Notes: generated by a model not told the origin, from the letters alone. Positions 1 to 8,513 are shown, counted from the stretch's first letter. The stretch is 64,000 nucleotides of DNA from an uncultured Methanomassiliicoccales archaeon (GCA_934702355.1 CAKUXX010000003.1:109984-173983), one strand, 5' to 3'. Numbers and translations are program-made.

Positions 1-167
1 CGGAGCTTCTCGGTGAGCACCTTCTGCGACACTCCCGTGATCGAATTTCTGAGCTCTCCGAACCTCTTGGTGCCTGTCATCAGGTCCCTGAGGATCAGCA
101 CCACCCATTTGTCGCTGATGAGAAGAAGCGTGGTCTCCACAGGACATTTCGGCAGTTCGACAATCAT
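1..167 (-). CDS. HxlR-family transcriptional regulator, 3' part off the window
   Basis: Reading the minus strand from the ATG at 167 gives an N-terminus beginning MIVELPKCPVETTLLLISDK, followed by KWVVLILRDL, KRFGELRNSI and GVSQKVLTEKLR. This is the diagnostic HxlR order: a Cys close to the N-terminus (CPVE), a KW..LILRDL helix, then the recognition helix of a winged HTH. Known HxlR proteins are DNA-binding homodimers, often responding to redox or electrophile stress through the N-terminal Cys. Only about 55 residues lie in the window. An AT-rich stretch about 20-30 bases upstream (minus strand, near 186-196) could be a TATA element, giving a leaderless message. Confidence 0.8.
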   Translation of the reverse strand, partial: MIVELPKCPVETTLLLISDKWVVLILRDLMTGTKRFGELRNSITGVSQKVLTEKL

Positions 168-293
168 ATGCGACGGAATCCGTTACAATTATTTCAATAC
201 TGCAACGACGAAGCCCTGAGTTTCGGATGTCATAAGGAAATTGGCCGGCAATCGGATTCCGCGATTCCGTTGCCTGGCCGTGGTTTGAAAAGA

Positions 294-325
294 CCGGATC
301 GACCGCTCGATGGCGACTGATCCGG
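294..325 (-). terminator. hairpin with T-run downstream of the small membrane protein
   Basis: CCGGATC (294-300) and GATCCGG (319-325) form a perfect 7-bp stem. On the minus strand it is followed at once by a short T-run (TTTT). It sits 30 bases beyond the stop of the gene at 355-612. The rest of 168-354 shows no coding signal. Confidence 0.45.
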
Positions 326-354
326 CCGTTTATGGTGCGAAGATTACGAACGGC

Positions 355-612
355 TCACTCCTCGCTTTCCCTGTTCCTCCTGGCCTTCAGATATTTCCAA
401 ACCTCATTCGCGATGATCAATGCCCAAAGGATGAATCCCAGAAGTATCACAAACAACCATAAGTCTATAGACACTCCGGAAACGAATGTTGTATAAAAAT
501 CCGGATGGAAGCTTGTGTTACCCTTCATTACAAGGACTATTTGCGAGCCTACCAACATTATCCCGCCGAATAATATCAGCGTCGTTGCCAGACGAGTTAT
601 CAGATCTCTCAT
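355..612 (-). CDS. small membrane protein, unknown function
   Basis: An 85-residue protein with two clear hydrophobic segments, residues about 8-28 (LATTLILFGGIMLVGSQIVL) and about 48-68 (IDLWLFVILLGFILWALIIA), ending in a charged cytoplasmic-type tail rich in Arg and Glu. No family is recognised. It stands alone on the minus strand and is followed by a terminator-like hairpin. The 217-bp gap upstream (613-829) is AT-rich, contains a perfect TGTGC-ATATA-GCACA hairpin at 701-715, and probably holds divergent promoters for this gene and the Rrf2 gene. Confidence 0.6.
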   Translation of the reverse strand: MRDLITRLATTLILFGGIMLVGSQIVLVMKGNTSFHPDFYTTFVSGVSIDLWLFVILLGFILWALIIANEVWKYLKARRNRESEE

Positions 613-801
613 AGTGCATCCCTTCCCTCAGATATCCTCCAATCATCAGGCAAACGCATTCCTAGAGTCACATAGGAACTTGGCCAGATCTTCGATATCC
701 TGTGCATATAGCACATCATTGGATTAAATACCCAACTATCAACGCCTAAAATACATACATAATGCAGACGGCAGGAGACTAAAAATGATAAACCCTAAAT
801 T

Positions 802-811
802 CATATAATAT
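802..811 (+). promoter_or_regulatory. TATA box of the Rrf2-family gene
   Basis: TCATATAATA is centred about 24 bases before the GTG at 830. No Shine-Dalgarno sequence is present, so a leaderless transcript beginning at or next to the start codon fits best. Confidence 0.5.
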
Positions 812-829
812 TACTATGATATCAACTTC

Positions 830-1270
830 GTGAAGATTTCAACGAGGGGCAGATACGCACTCCGCATCATGTTGGATATCGCCATCCACGATGACGAGAA
901 TCCCGTGAGCTTCAAGGACGTGTCAGCCAGACAGGGCATTTCTGTGAAGTACATGGAGCAGATAGGCTCCATGCTGACCCGCGCCGGCTTCCTCAAGGGA
1001 GTGCGCGGATCCCAGGGCGGATACCATCTTGTGAAGAAGGCATCCGAATACACGATCGGAGATATCCTGCGCGTGACAGAGGGTCCCCTCAACATCACAC
1101 CTTGTATGGAGGAGGGCGGAAGCTGCGACATGACCGGCAACTGCCTGACCTACCCGTTCTGGACCAAACTCAATGACGCCATCACAGAGGTCGTCGACGG
1201 GACCACGCTTCAGGACCTTATCGACGATTACAACCGCAACGAGATCATCTCGATAGGTGCGGGCATCTGA
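830..1270 (+). CDS. Rrf2-family (IscR-like) transcriptional regulator
   Basis: A 146-residue protein. It begins MKISTRGRYALRIMLDIA, the signature N-terminus of Rrf2 regulators, continues with the winged-HTH (YMEQIGSMLTRAGFLKGVRG and SQGGYHLVKK), and has the Cys-rich loop PCMEEGGSCDMTGNC. The loop spacing is C-x6-C-x5-C, close to the Fe-S ligand spacing of IscR, so an Fe-S cofactor is plausible. The start is GTG; an ATG at 815 is in another frame and hits a stop. It faces the iscS/iscU/cysK operon tail to tail, which suggests that operon as a target, by analogy with IscR only. Confidence 0.85.
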   Translation: MKISTRGRYALRIMLDIAIHDDENPVSFKDVSARQGISVKYMEQIGSMLTRAGFLKGVRGSQGGYHLVKKASEYTIGDILRVTEGPLNITPCMEEGGSCDMTGNCLTYPFWTKLNDAITEVVDGTTLQDLIDDYNRNEIISIGAGI

Positions 1271-1379
1271 TCTGTCATTCCACATCCGGCCGAAAAGGTC
1301 CGGACTTTACATTCTGGATCTGCGAACGACGGTAACGCCGTCCGATGCAGTAACCGTGGACTCCGAAAGAAAAAGAGTT

Positions 1380-1413
1380 GTCCGACCGGGCCGGAGGTTT
1401 ATCCCGGCCGGAC
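1380..1413 (-). terminator. strong terminator of the metY-iscS-iscU-cysK operon
   Basis: On the minus strand the segment forms an 11-bp GC-rich stem (GTCCGGCCGGG with CCCGGTCGGAC, one G-U pair) around a 12-base loop. It is followed by a T-rich run complementary to 1365-1379. It lies 8 bases past the cysK stop, between the convergent cysK and Rrf2 genes. Confidence 0.7.
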
Positions 1414-1421
1414 TTGCATGC

Positions 1422-2348
1422 TCAGTAGTTGAACATGGCGGACGAGAGGTATCTCTCGCCTGTGTCTGCGAGGAGCGCGACAATCGTCTTGCCCTCGTTC
1501 TCGGGCCTCTTGGCCAGCTGGATGGCCGCCCAGACCGCCGCTCCAGAGGATATTCCCACGAGCACACCCTCCTTCGATGCGATCGCACGTCCTGTCTCGA
1601 ACGCATCCTCGTCAGCGACCCTGATCACCTCGTTGTAGACCTCGGTGTCGAGCACATCCGGGACGAATCCTGCTCCGATCCCCTGGATCTTGTGCGGACC
1701 CGCATGTCCTTCGGAGAGCACGGGGGACCCTTCGGGCTCCACTGCGACCACTTCGATGTCGGGATTCATGGACTTCAGGAACTGTCCGGTTCCTGTGATG
1801 GTGCCTCCTGTACCGACGCCTGCGACGAAGATATCCACCTTGCCGTCCGTGTCCTCCCAGATCTCCGGACCTGTGGAGCTCCTGTGGACCAGGGGGTTGA
1901 CCTTGTTGATGAACTGTCCGGGCTGGAAGCTTCCGGGGGTGGAAGCGGCGATCTCGTTCGCCTTCTCGATGGCCCCCTTCATTCCTTTGGCCCCTTCCGT
2001 CAGCACGAGCTCCGCACCGTATGCCTTGAGGATGTTCCTGCGCTCGATGCTCATGGTCTCGGGCATCGTGAGAATGACCCTGTATCCCTTGGCGGCCGCC
2101 ACGGATGCGAGTCCTATTCCAGTGTTGCCGGATGTGGGCTCCACTATGACCGATCCCTCCCTGAGCAGTCCCTGGGCCTCTGCGGCCTCGATCATACCCT
2201 TGGCGATCCTGTCCTTGACACTTCCGGCGGGGTTGAAAAGCTCCAGCTTCACGACCACGCGCGCCTTCAGTCCGTTCTCCTTCTCCAGTTTTTTGAGCTC
2301 CAGGAGGGGCGTGTGCCCGACGAGCTCCGTCACATTACCATATATCAT
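1422..2348 (-). CDS. cysK: cysteine synthase (O-acetylserine or O-phosphoserine sulfhydrylase)
   Basis: A 308-residue PLP fold-type II enzyme that replaces the acetyl or phosphate leaving group of activated serine with sulfide. Visible motifs: LVGHTPLLELKKL near the N-terminus; the PLP-lysine motif NPAGSVKDRIA; the substrate loop EPTSGNTGIGLA; the phosphate-binding glycine loop GVGTGGTITGTG; and the C-terminal GISSGAA. The ATG at 2348 is preferred over the in-frame GTG at 2357 because a GAGGTGAG ribosome-binding site sits about 6 bases before it. The gene is the last of a four-gene sulfur operon, 10 bp after iscU. Whether acetylserine or phosphoserine is used cannot be read from the sequence. 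Confidence 0.95.
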   Translation of the reverse strand: MIYGNVTELVGHTPLLELKKLEKENGLKARVVVKLELFNPAGSVKDRIAKGMIEAAEAQGLLREGSVIVEPTSGNTGIGLASVAAAKGYRVILTMPETMSIERRNILKAYGAELVLTEGAKGMKGAIEKANEIAASTPGSFQPGQFINKVNPLVHRSSTGPEIWEDTDGKVDIFVAGVGTGGTITGTGQFLKSMNPDIEVVAVEPEGSPVLSEGHAGPHKIQGIGAGFVPDVLDTEVYNEVIRVADEDAFETGRAIASKEGVLVGISSGAAVWAAIQLAKRPENEGKTIVALLADTGERYLSSAMFNY

Positions 2349-2358
2349 CTCTCTCACC

Positions 2359-2796
2359 TCAATCGTTTATATCGTTCTTGGGCTTCTGCAAACCCTCTAT
2401 CTTAAGTCCGTTCTTCTCCGCGTAATCCCACAGCGCCGCATGTATCGCCTCTTCGGCCAGCAGCGAACAGTGGATCTTCACCTGCGGAAGTCCGTCCAGA
2501 GCCTCCATCACCGCCTTGTTGGTGACCTCCATGGCCTCCTGAACGGTCTTGCCCTTGACCATCTCGGTGGCCATGCTACTCGTGGCGACGGCCGCTCCGC
2601 ATCCGAATGTCTTGAACTTGCAGTCGCGTATGATCTGCGTCTCGGGGTCGATGTCGAGGTATATCCTCATGATGTCCCCGCATTTCGCGTTCCCTACGGT
2701 CCCGACACCGGCCGCGTTCTCGATCTCCCCCACATTGCGGGGGTTCGTGAAATGGTCGATTACCTTCTCGCTGTACACTCCGTCGTACATCCTCAT
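2359..2796 (-). CDS. iscU: Fe-S cluster scaffold protein IscU/NifU-type
   Basis: A 145-residue protein that assembles [2Fe-2S]/[4Fe-4S] clusters from sulfur delivered by IscS. It starts MRMYDGVYSEKVIDHFTNPR, typical of IscU. It has the three ligand cysteines in conserved contexts (NAKCGD, KTFGCGAA and KIHCSLLAEEA) and the Asp after the first Cys. The start at 2796 gives an ATGA overlap with the iscS stop; upstream extension in the same frame is antisense-like noise inside iscS. The order iscS-iscU is the classical pair. It is slightly longer than the roughly 128-residue bacterial IscU because of a charged C-terminal tail. Confidence 0.95.
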   Translation of the reverse strand: MRMYDGVYSEKVIDHFTNPRNVGEIENAAGVGTVGNAKCGDIMRIYLDIDPETQIIRDCKFKTFGCGAAVATSSMATEMVKGKTVQEAMEVTNKAVMEALDGLPQVKIHCSLLAEEAIHAALWDYAEKNGLKIEGLQKPKNDIND

Positions 2797-3983
2797 GCCT
2801 CCTTCTGCTTCCTGATGAAATCCTCGTACAGAGGCGACATGTCCCTCAGCCTCTGCACCGCGTTCTTGAGGATATCGACCGCGTGGTCGACCTCCTCCAT
2901 CGTGTTGTCCGAGGAGATGCTGAACCTCAGGGAACCGTGGGCAGTCTCGTGCTTGAGGCCTATGGCCAGGAGCACGTGCGACGGGTCCAGCGACCCTGAT
3001 GCGCATGCCGATCCCGTGGACACGCAGACGCCTGCCATGTTCATCGACATGAGCAGGGACTCCCCCTCGACGAAGTCGAAGCTGAAGTTCGCATTTCCGG
3101 GAAGCCTGTTGACCGGGTCCCCGTTTAGTCTCGAGTAGGGAATATCCGTGAGGACCCTCTCTATGAGATGGTCCCTGAGCTTCTCCTCTGTCCTGTCGCG
3201 CGACTCCATGTCGCGGGTGGCGATCTCGGCGGCCTTCCCGAACCCGATTATCCCGGGGACGTTCGATGTGCCTCCGCGGATACCGCGTTCCTGACCTCCC
3301 CCATGGATGAGCGGATCGATCCTGACCCCGTTCCTGATGTACAGGAACCCTATCCCCTTAGGTGCTCCGAGCTTGTGTCCGCTGGCGCTGAGCAGGTCGA
3401 TGTTGTCCCTGTCGACGTCGATCGGGATCTGCCCATATGCCTGCACGGCATCCGTGTGGAACAGCACCTTGTGCTTCCTGGCGATCGCACCGATCTCCCT
3501 GATGGGCTCGATGGTCCCGATCTCGTTGTTGGCGGTCATCACGGATATGAGTGCGGTGTCGTCGCGTATGGCGGCCTCCACATCCGCGGGATCCACCCTT
3601 CCGAAGCTGTCGACCGGGATGCGCGTGATGTCGAATCCCATCTTGGCCAGATAATCGCAGGTCTCCGTTATCGCATGGTGCTCTATCGCAGAGATTATGA
3701 TGTGCCTGCCTTTGGCGTGAGGTCCGAGGACAGAGGATTTCAGAGCCCAGTTGTCTGACTCCGATCCTCCCGCGGTGAAGTAAATCTCCTGCGGTTTCGC
3801 ACCGATGAGCGATGCTATCTGCTTCCTTGCGGCCTCCATCGCGTCCCTGGGGACCTTGCCCATCGAGTGTATGCTCGCGGGGTTGCCGTAATCCTCCAGG
3901 AAATAGGGGATCATGGCATTGAGGACCTCCTTGCGGACGCGCGTCGTTGCGGCGTTATCGAAATAGATCGTGTTGCCGGTCAT
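2793..3983 (-). CDS. iscS: cysteine desulfurase NifS/IscS family
   Basis: A 396-residue PLP enzyme that takes sulfur from cysteine and passes it as persulfide to the neighbouring IscU. Motifs: IYFDNAATT at the N-terminus; FTAGGSESDNWAL; IEHHAITE (His stacking on PLP); LLSASGHKLGAPKG with the Schiff-base Lys; and CVSTGSACASGS carrying the active-site Cys. The ATG at 3983 is chosen because FDNAATT normally lies 5-10 residues from the N-terminus; an ATG-initiated extension to 4022 has no homology. It overlaps iscU by 4 bp and lies 49 bp after metY. Confidence 0.95.
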   Translation of the reverse strand: MTGNTIYFDNAATTRVRKEVLNAMIPYFLEDYGNPASIHSMGKVPRDAMEAARKQIASLIGAKPQEIYFTAGGSESDNWALKSSVLGPHAKGRHIIISAIEHHAITETCDYLAKMGFDITRIPVDSFGRVDPADVEAAIRDDTALISVMTANNEIGTIEPIREIGAIARKHKVLFHTDAVQAYGQIPIDVDRDNIDLLSASGHKLGAPKGIGFLYIRNGVRIDPLIHGGGQERGIRGGTSNVPGIIGFGKAAEIATRDMESRDRTEEKLRDHLIERVLTDIPYSRLNGDPVNRLPGNANFSFDFVEGESLLMSMNMAGVCVSTGSACASGSLDPSHVLLAIGLKHETAHGSLRFSISSDNTMEEVDHAVDILKNAVQRLRDMSPLYEDFIRKQKEA

Positions 3984-4032
3984 CGTATCATATCCGTCAT
4001 GATGGTGAGCGGCGGGGCGCACCCCGTCGCCT

Positions 4033-5346
4033 TCAGATCTTGGAGAAGGCCTGCTCCAGGTCGGCGATTATATCGTCGATATGCTCGGTTCCGATGCTCA
4101 GCCTGATGGTGGACGGCGTGATGCCCTGCTCCTTGAACTCCTCCTCAGTCAGCTGGGAGTGAGTGGTGCTCTTGGGGTGGATCACCAGCGATTTCACGTC
4201 GGCCACGTTGGCGAGAAGCGAGAACAACTTCAGGTTGTCGATGAACTTCTTTGCGGTCTCCTCATCACCGTCGATCTCGAAGGTGAAGATGGATCCGGCC
4301 CCGTCGGGGAAGTACTTCTCGTAAAGGGCATGGCTCGGATGGTCGGGCAGGGAAGGGTGGCTGACGCTCCTGACCTTGGGGTGGGATTTCAGATAGTCCA
4401 CGACCTTCAGGGCGTTCTCCACATGCCTGTCGACCCTCAGCGAGAGTGTCTCGAGTCCCTGCAGGAGCACGAATGCTGTGACGGGGGAGATCGTCGCTCC
4501 GGTATCACGGAGCAGGATCGCGCGTATCCTGGTCACGAAGGACACATTTCCGAGTGCTTTCCAGAAGCTGATGCCGTGGTAGCTCGGATCGGGCTCGGAG
4601 AGTCCGGGGAACTTGCCGTTGCCCCAGTTGAAACCGTCACCCTCGATGATCGCTCCTCCGAGGACGGTACCGTGTCCGCCGATGAACTTCGTCGCGGACT
4701 CCACGACGACATCGGCCCCGTGCTCCAGAGGCCTGAACAGGTACGGTGTTGCGAACGTGTTGTCGACGATCAGCGGAATGTCATGGGAATGTGCGATCTC
4801 GGCGAGCTTCTCGAAATCTGCGACATTGGAGTTGGGGTTGCCCAGGGTCTCGATGAACAGAGCCTTCGTCTTGTCATCGATGGCCGCGTTGATGGCATCG
4901 AAATCGTCGGGGTCGACGAATGTCGTCTTGATGCCGTATGCGGGAAGGGTGTGCTCCAGGAGGTTGTAGGTTCCGCCGTAGATCGTCTTGGATGCGACGA
5001 TGTTGTCGCCTGCACGTGCGAGGTTCAGGAATGTGTACGTGAGTGCGGCAGCTCCGGAGGCTACTGCGAGGGCCGCAGTACCTCCTTCCAATGCGGCGAT
5101 ACGCTTCTCGAAGACGTCCTGGGTGGTGTTGGTCAGACGGCCGTATATGTTTCCAGCATCTTTGAGGCCGAACCTGTCCGCGGCCTGCTGGGAGTCCTTG
5201 AAGACATAGGATGTGGTCAGATAGATAGGGACCGCCCTCGAATCCGTTGCCGGATCGGGCACTTCCTGTCCTACATGGAGCTGCAATGTTTCGAATCTCT
5301 GTCCTGCTTTGTTCGCGGGTCCGCCGGGTACGTTGTTGTTGCTCAT
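4033..5346 (-). CDS. metY: O-acetylhomoserine (thiol)-lyase family PLP enzyme
   Basis: A 437-residue Cys/Met-metabolism PLP enzyme. Motifs: RFETLQLHVGQ; PIYLTTSYVF; NIYGRLTNTTQDVFEKRIAA; IVDNTFATPYL; and the PLP-lysine motif VESATKFIGGHGT, which with GGAIIEGDGFNWG is typical of the MetY branch rather than MetB/MetC. Family members make homocysteine from O-acetylhomoserine and sulfide. The ATG at 5346 is preferred over an in-frame TTG at 5361. It is the first gene of the sulfur operon. A TATA-like ACTATATTAA on the minus strand near 5385-5396 lies at the expected distance for a short leader. Confidence 0.92.
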   Translation of the reverse strand: MSNNNVPGGPANKAGQRFETLQLHVGQEVPDPATDSRAVPIYLTTSYVFKDSQQAADRFGLKDAGNIYGRLTNTTQDVFEKRIAALEGGTAALAVASGAAALTYTFLNLARAGDNIVASKTIYGGTYNLLEHTLPAYGIKTTFVDPDDFDAINAAIDDKTKALFIETLGNPNSNVADFEKLAEIAHSHDIPLIVDNTFATPYLFRPLEHGADVVVESATKFIGGHGTVLGGAIIEGDGFNWGNGKFPGLSEPDPSYHGISFWKALGNVSFVTRIRAILLRDTGATISPVTAFVLLQGLETLSLRVDRHVENALKVVDYLKSHPKVRSVSHPSLPDHPSHALYEKYFPDGAGSIFTFEIDGDEETAKKFIDNLKLFSLLANVADVKSLVIHPKSTTHSQLTEEEFKEQGITPSTIRLSIGTEHIDDIIADLEQAFSKI

Positions 5347-5384
5347 TGGCTCACTTTCCAATGATGTTGCAAATCACAGTCTTG

Positions 5385-5396
5385 TTAATATAGTTT
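5385..5396 (-). promoter_or_regulatory. TATA box of the metY-iscS-iscU-cysK operon
   Basis: On the minus strand AACTATATTAAC precedes the metY ATG by about 40 bases, predicting a short leader. It lies in the 129-bp gap between divergent metY and the ClC channel gene. Confidence 0.45.
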
Positions 5397-5475
5397 TCCT
5401 ATCGGAATAGTATGAATAGTGAAAGATGCAGAATCCGCCCCCGAACGGATATGATATAACGGAGTACTGTCTCAC

Positions 5476-6765
5476 ATGGCACGGAAGGTACAGATGGACC
5501 GTATCAAGGCAGTCAACCGCACGATGTTCGCGATATCGGTCCTCTTCACCGGAGCTATCGCGGGCGCGTTCATATGGTTCATACTGTTCCTGATGAACTT
5601 CGGCATCAGAGCTCTGTGGGACCGCATCCCGGTGTATCTCGGAAGCTTCTACCCGCTGATCGTCTGCATACTCGGCGGACTGATCATAGGATTCTTCACC
5701 AAACGCTTCGGCCCCTATCCCGAGGATCTGAAGACCGTGATGTCCGCAGTCAAACGCGATGGAAGATATGAATACGACAAGATGGGGCGCATGTCCGTCG
5801 GCGCATTGCTGCCCATGATCTTCGGAGGATCCATAGGTCCGGAAGCAGGCCTGACCGGTGTTATCGCAGCCATATGCACATGGGTCGGGGATCGGATGAA
5901 GAGATTCGGGAACGACTTCAGGGAACTCAGCAGGATCGGGACCTATGCCGCACTGTCGGCGATATTCACTGCCCCTCTGTACGGATTCGCCGGTGCAATC
6001 GACGGGAGCAGGACTGCGGAGAGCCGGGAAGACGTCAAAATCACCAAGATTACGAGGATCGTCGTGTACATCATAGCGGTCCTGGGGGCATTCGTCACGT
6101 TCCTGGTCCTTTCGGACACGTTCGGAGGTGGCCTGTCCCTTCCGAGATACACGGAGATCGAATACGGAGTGGACGAATTCGTATGGCTTCTGCCGCTTGC
6201 GTTCATAGGTGCGTTGGCAGGATGGCTGTTCTGCGTCCTCGATTCCCTTTTCGGACGCCTGTCCGGCATCATGGAAGAACGTCCCGTGCTCAAAGCCACG
6301 GTCGCGGGTGCGATTCTCGGTGCGTTCGGGATGATACTGCCTCTCACCATGTTCGCCGGGGAGGTCCAGGCCGATGAGCTCAACGAGACCTGGATGACCA
6401 TGTCCGCCCTGGTTCTCATCTCCACAGGAATCGCCAAGATCGCCGTGACCGCGATGTGCGTCAACATGGGATGGCGCGGAGGTCACTTCTTCCCGATCAT
6501 ATTCTCAGGGATATCGCTCGGATACGGCCTGTCGATCCTTGTCGGCATAGACCCCGTGTTCTGCGTATGCGCCACAGTGGCCGCCGTCATGGGAGGCGTA
6601 ATGAGGAAGCCACTGATGTCCGTGCTGCTCCTATTCCTGTGCTTCCCCATCCACAGTGTGGTGGTTCTGGTCGTGGCCGCATGCATAGGATCGCTGATAC
6701 CCCTGCCGAAAAGCATGCGCGACACCGACGATGACCCGTCATCCGCAGACGCACCCGAAGCCTGA
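5476..6765 (+). CDS. ClC-family chloride channel or H+/Cl- antiporter
   Basis: A 429-residue multi-span membrane protein. The ClC selectivity-filter motif GGSIGPEAGLTG occurs near residue 118, followed by a long series of hydrophobic helices, the later conserved motif GWRGGHFFPIIFSG and the C-terminal KPLMSVLLLFLC. The gating glutamate equivalent would be the Glu of GPEAG. No CBS domains are present. It stands alone between divergent metY and the cyclophilin gene. Ion specificity and channel versus exchanger mode cannot be told by eye. Confidence 0.85.
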   Translation: MARKVQMDRIKAVNRTMFAISVLFTGAIAGAFIWFILFLMNFGIRALWDRIPVYLGSFYPLIVCILGGLIIGFFTKRFGPYPEDLKTVMSAVKRDGRYEYDKMGRMSVGALLPMIFGGSIGPEAGLTGVIAAICTWVGDRMKRFGNDFRELSRIGTYAALSAIFTAPLYGFAGAIDGSRTAESREDVKITKITRIVVYIIAVLGAFVTFLVLSDTFGGGLSLPRYTEIEYGVDEFVWLLPLAFIGALAGWLFCVLDSLFGRLSGIMEERPVLKATVAGAILGAFGMILPLTMFAGEVQADELNETWMTMSALVLISTGIAKIAVTAMCVNMGWRGGHFFPIIFSGISLGYGLSILVGIDPVFCVCATVAAVMGGVMRKPLMSVLLLFLCFPIHSVVVLVVAACIGSLIPLPKSMRDTDDDPSSADAPEA

Positions 6766-6807
6766 CCTTGCATCAACATTATGAGCATTGAACCTGATGC
6801 GGGACGC

Positions 6808-7287
6808 ATGACCGACGTCATACTCCATACAACAATGGGAGATATCAAAATCAGAATGAACGACGACATGCCCATCACCACGGGCAACTTCGTCAAGCTT
6901 GCCAAAGAGGGATTCTACGACGGAGTCATCTTCCACAGGGTCATCGACGGATTCATGATCCAGGGAGGAGACCCCACCGGAACCGGAATGGGCGGACCCG
7001 GATACAACATCCAGGACGAGTTCGGAAAGGGCCACTCCAACAAGAGGGGAACCATCGCGATGGCCAACACCGGAAGGCCGAACACGGGCGGAAGCCAGTT
7101 CTTCATCAACACCGTGGACAACGTCTACCTGGACAAGGAGAACCCCACCACACCCTACGCACACCCCGTCTTCGGAACGATCGTCGAGGGAATGGACGTC
7201 GTGGACAACATCTCCAAGGTCGAGACCGACCGCAACGACAAGCCCTACACCGACGTCAGGATCGAGAAGGCCGAAGTCATCGAGTGA
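6808..7287 (+). CDS. cyclophilin-type peptidyl-prolyl cis-trans isomerase
   Basis: A 159-residue single-domain cyclophilin that speeds proline isomerisation in folding proteins. Diagnostic motifs: TTGNFVKLAKEGFYDG; IFHRVIDGFMIQGGDPTGTG with the catalytic Arg; GTIAMANTGRPNTGGSQFFI; and HPVFGTIVEGMDVV. No signal peptide, so cytoplasmic. The ATG at 6808 (MTDVILHTTMGD) fits the family start and has GGGA just upstream; an ATG at 6781 would add nine non-conserved residues. It lies 4 bp ahead of the methanogenesis marker gene and is probably co-transcribed with it. Confidence 0.93.
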   Translation: MTDVILHTTMGDIKIRMNDDMPITTGNFVKLAKEGFYDGVIFHRVIDGFMIQGGDPTGTGMGGPGYNIQDEFGKGHSNKRGTIAMANTGRPNTGGSQFFINTVDNVYLDKENPTTPYAHPVFGTIVEGMDVVDNISKVETDRNDKPYTDVRIEKAEVIE

Positions 7288-7291
7288 TCCG

Positions 7292-8119
7292 ATGAGCAGG
7301 CATGTCATGGAATGCCTCGGGATGAGCCGTGTCGTCATCGAGGACGGCAAGGTGACCGAGGTGTCCGAACCCCGCGTGAAGCACTGTCCCCTGTTCAAGA
7401 AGTACAGGGGGATCGAGGAGCTCACCGAGGAATCGGTGAGGGAGAACATAGAGTTCCGTATCAGGACCTTCGGCATGTGCAGCGAGAACAGAGAGACTCG
7501 CATGAAGGATTTCCTTTCATTCGGCATATCTGAAACGCTCAGCTTCGCATTGCAGCAGGGCATGATCGATGCGGCCGTGATAGCCGCGGACGGATGCGGA
7601 ACCGCTGTGATGACCGACCCCGAACTCGTCCAGGGCATGGGCGGAAGGATCTCCGGCATCTGTGAGACCGAACCGATCAGGGCGGTCGTCGATGCCATCG
7701 GTTCGGAGAACATGCTGGACCCCCAGACCGCCAGGATAGACATGGAGGCGGGGGTCGACAAGGCATTCTCCATGGGATACACGACCGTGGCTGTCACCAC
7801 CCCGTTCGTGGAATCCGCCATGAGGATGCGCAAGAAGTACGGCGACGGCCTGTTGATAATCGGGGTCCACACCTCGGGCATGTCCGAGGACGATGCCACC
7901 AGGGCATTCAACACCTTCGATATAATCACATCTTGTGCGTCCAAGTACCTCCGCGAGGAATGCGCCCGCAGGCCCGATACCCTGATCGCAGGGAACAAGG
8001 TGCCGATATACGGCGTGACCGATGCGGGAAAGAAGCTTGTCAAGGCGAAACTGGACCAGCTCGGAAGGACAGCAACTGACCCATCTGAGGAACAGTACCC
8101 TCCGGAACCCCTTATCTGA
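7292..8119 (+). CDS. methanogenesis marker protein 8 (DUF2099)
   Basis: A 275-residue cytoplasmic protein. Features recalled for this methanogen-restricted family are an N-terminal short domain (VVIEDGKVTEVSEP), VKHCPLFKKYRGIEEL with a conserved Cys, RIRTFGMCSENRE with a second Cys, and a central glycine-rich core (AVIAADGCGTAVMTDPELVQ). Its molecular role is not established; the family is used as a genomic marker of methanogenesis. It follows the cyclophilin gene by 4 bp and ends opposite the PIN-domain gene. I assign it from memory of the family pattern, so a profile search would settle it. Confidence 0.75.
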   Translation: MSRHVMECLGMSRVVIEDGKVTEVSEPRVKHCPLFKKYRGIEELTEESVRENIEFRIRTFGMCSENRETRMKDFLSFGISETLSFALQQGMIDAAVIAADGCGTAVMTDPELVQGMGGRISGICETEPIRAVVDAIGSENMLDPQTARIDMEAGVDKAFSMGYTTVAVTTPFVESAMRMRKKYGDGLLIIGVHTSGMSEDDATRAFNTFDIITSCASKYLREECARRPDTLIAGNKVPIYGVTDAGKKLVKAKLDQLGRTATDPSEEQYPPEPLI

Positions 8120-8127
8120 ACAATTTA

Positions 8128-8143
8128 CCGGGCTCCGGCCCGG
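8128..8143. terminator. bidirectional hairpin between convergent genes
   Basis: CCGGGC-TCCG-GCCCGG forms a perfect 6-bp stem with a tetraloop in the 28-bp gap between the DUF2099 gene (+) and the PIN-domain gene (-). It can serve both strands. Confidence 0.4.
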
Positions 8144-8147
8144 GACT

Positions 8148-8513
8148 TCATTCGCCGAGATAGGTGTCTATCGCAAGATGCGTGCTCGAGCGGAGGAATA
8201 TTATCGGGATCTTCTCGCGTCTGAGCCTGCGCCTGAGCTCCTTGTCGTTGGTGAGAACGTATCCGCCGGTGGCCTTGGCGAGCTCGATGACCGAACTGTC
8301 GCCTGTCGTCTCCGTAGGGATGATCTCGTACTTCCTCGCCAACGTCAATGCTGCTCCGGCGAAACGGTGATCGAGATGCTTCAATTCTCCGACCAGGGGG
8401 CCGGGGACGACGATCCTCGCCTCGCCCAGAAGATCCTTGAGGGCGAGGTCGAGGTTCATCTTGATCTCAAAAGGCATGAGTAAGGCGTTTGTGTCCAGGA
8501 CCACGGTCTGCAT
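8148..8513 (-). CDS. PIN-domain protein, archaeal Fcf1/Utp24-like
   Basis: A 121-residue PIN-fold nuclease-type protein. It starts MQTVVLDTNALLMPFE with the first catalytic Asp, has VPGPLVGELKHLD with the conserved Glu, and ends with GYVLTNDKELRRRLR, carrying the remaining acidic residues. This single-domain form, encoded directly after aIF2-gamma (5 bp), is a recurrent archaeal arrangement and is linked to rRNA processing rather than to toxin-antitoxin pairs; no antitoxin is adjacent. The ATG at 8513 is chosen because it follows a GAGGATC site just after the aIF2-gamma stop. Confidence 0.85.
   Translation of the reverse strand: MQTVVLDTNALLMPFEIKMNLDLALKDLLGEARIVVPGPLVGELKHLDHRFAGAALTLARKYEIIPTETTGDSSVIELAKATGGYVLTNDKELRRRLRREKIPIIFLRSSTHLAIDTYLGE

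Noticed and set aside
1257..2405. 382-residue plus-strand frame antisense to cysK
   Set aside because: Composition is that of a shadow frame; cysK on the opposite strand has full family motifs over the same bases.
5374..6486. 370-residue minus-strand frame over the ClC channel
   Set aside because: His/Asp/Gly-rich shadow sequence without hydrophobic or family pattern; the plus-strand channel is clear.
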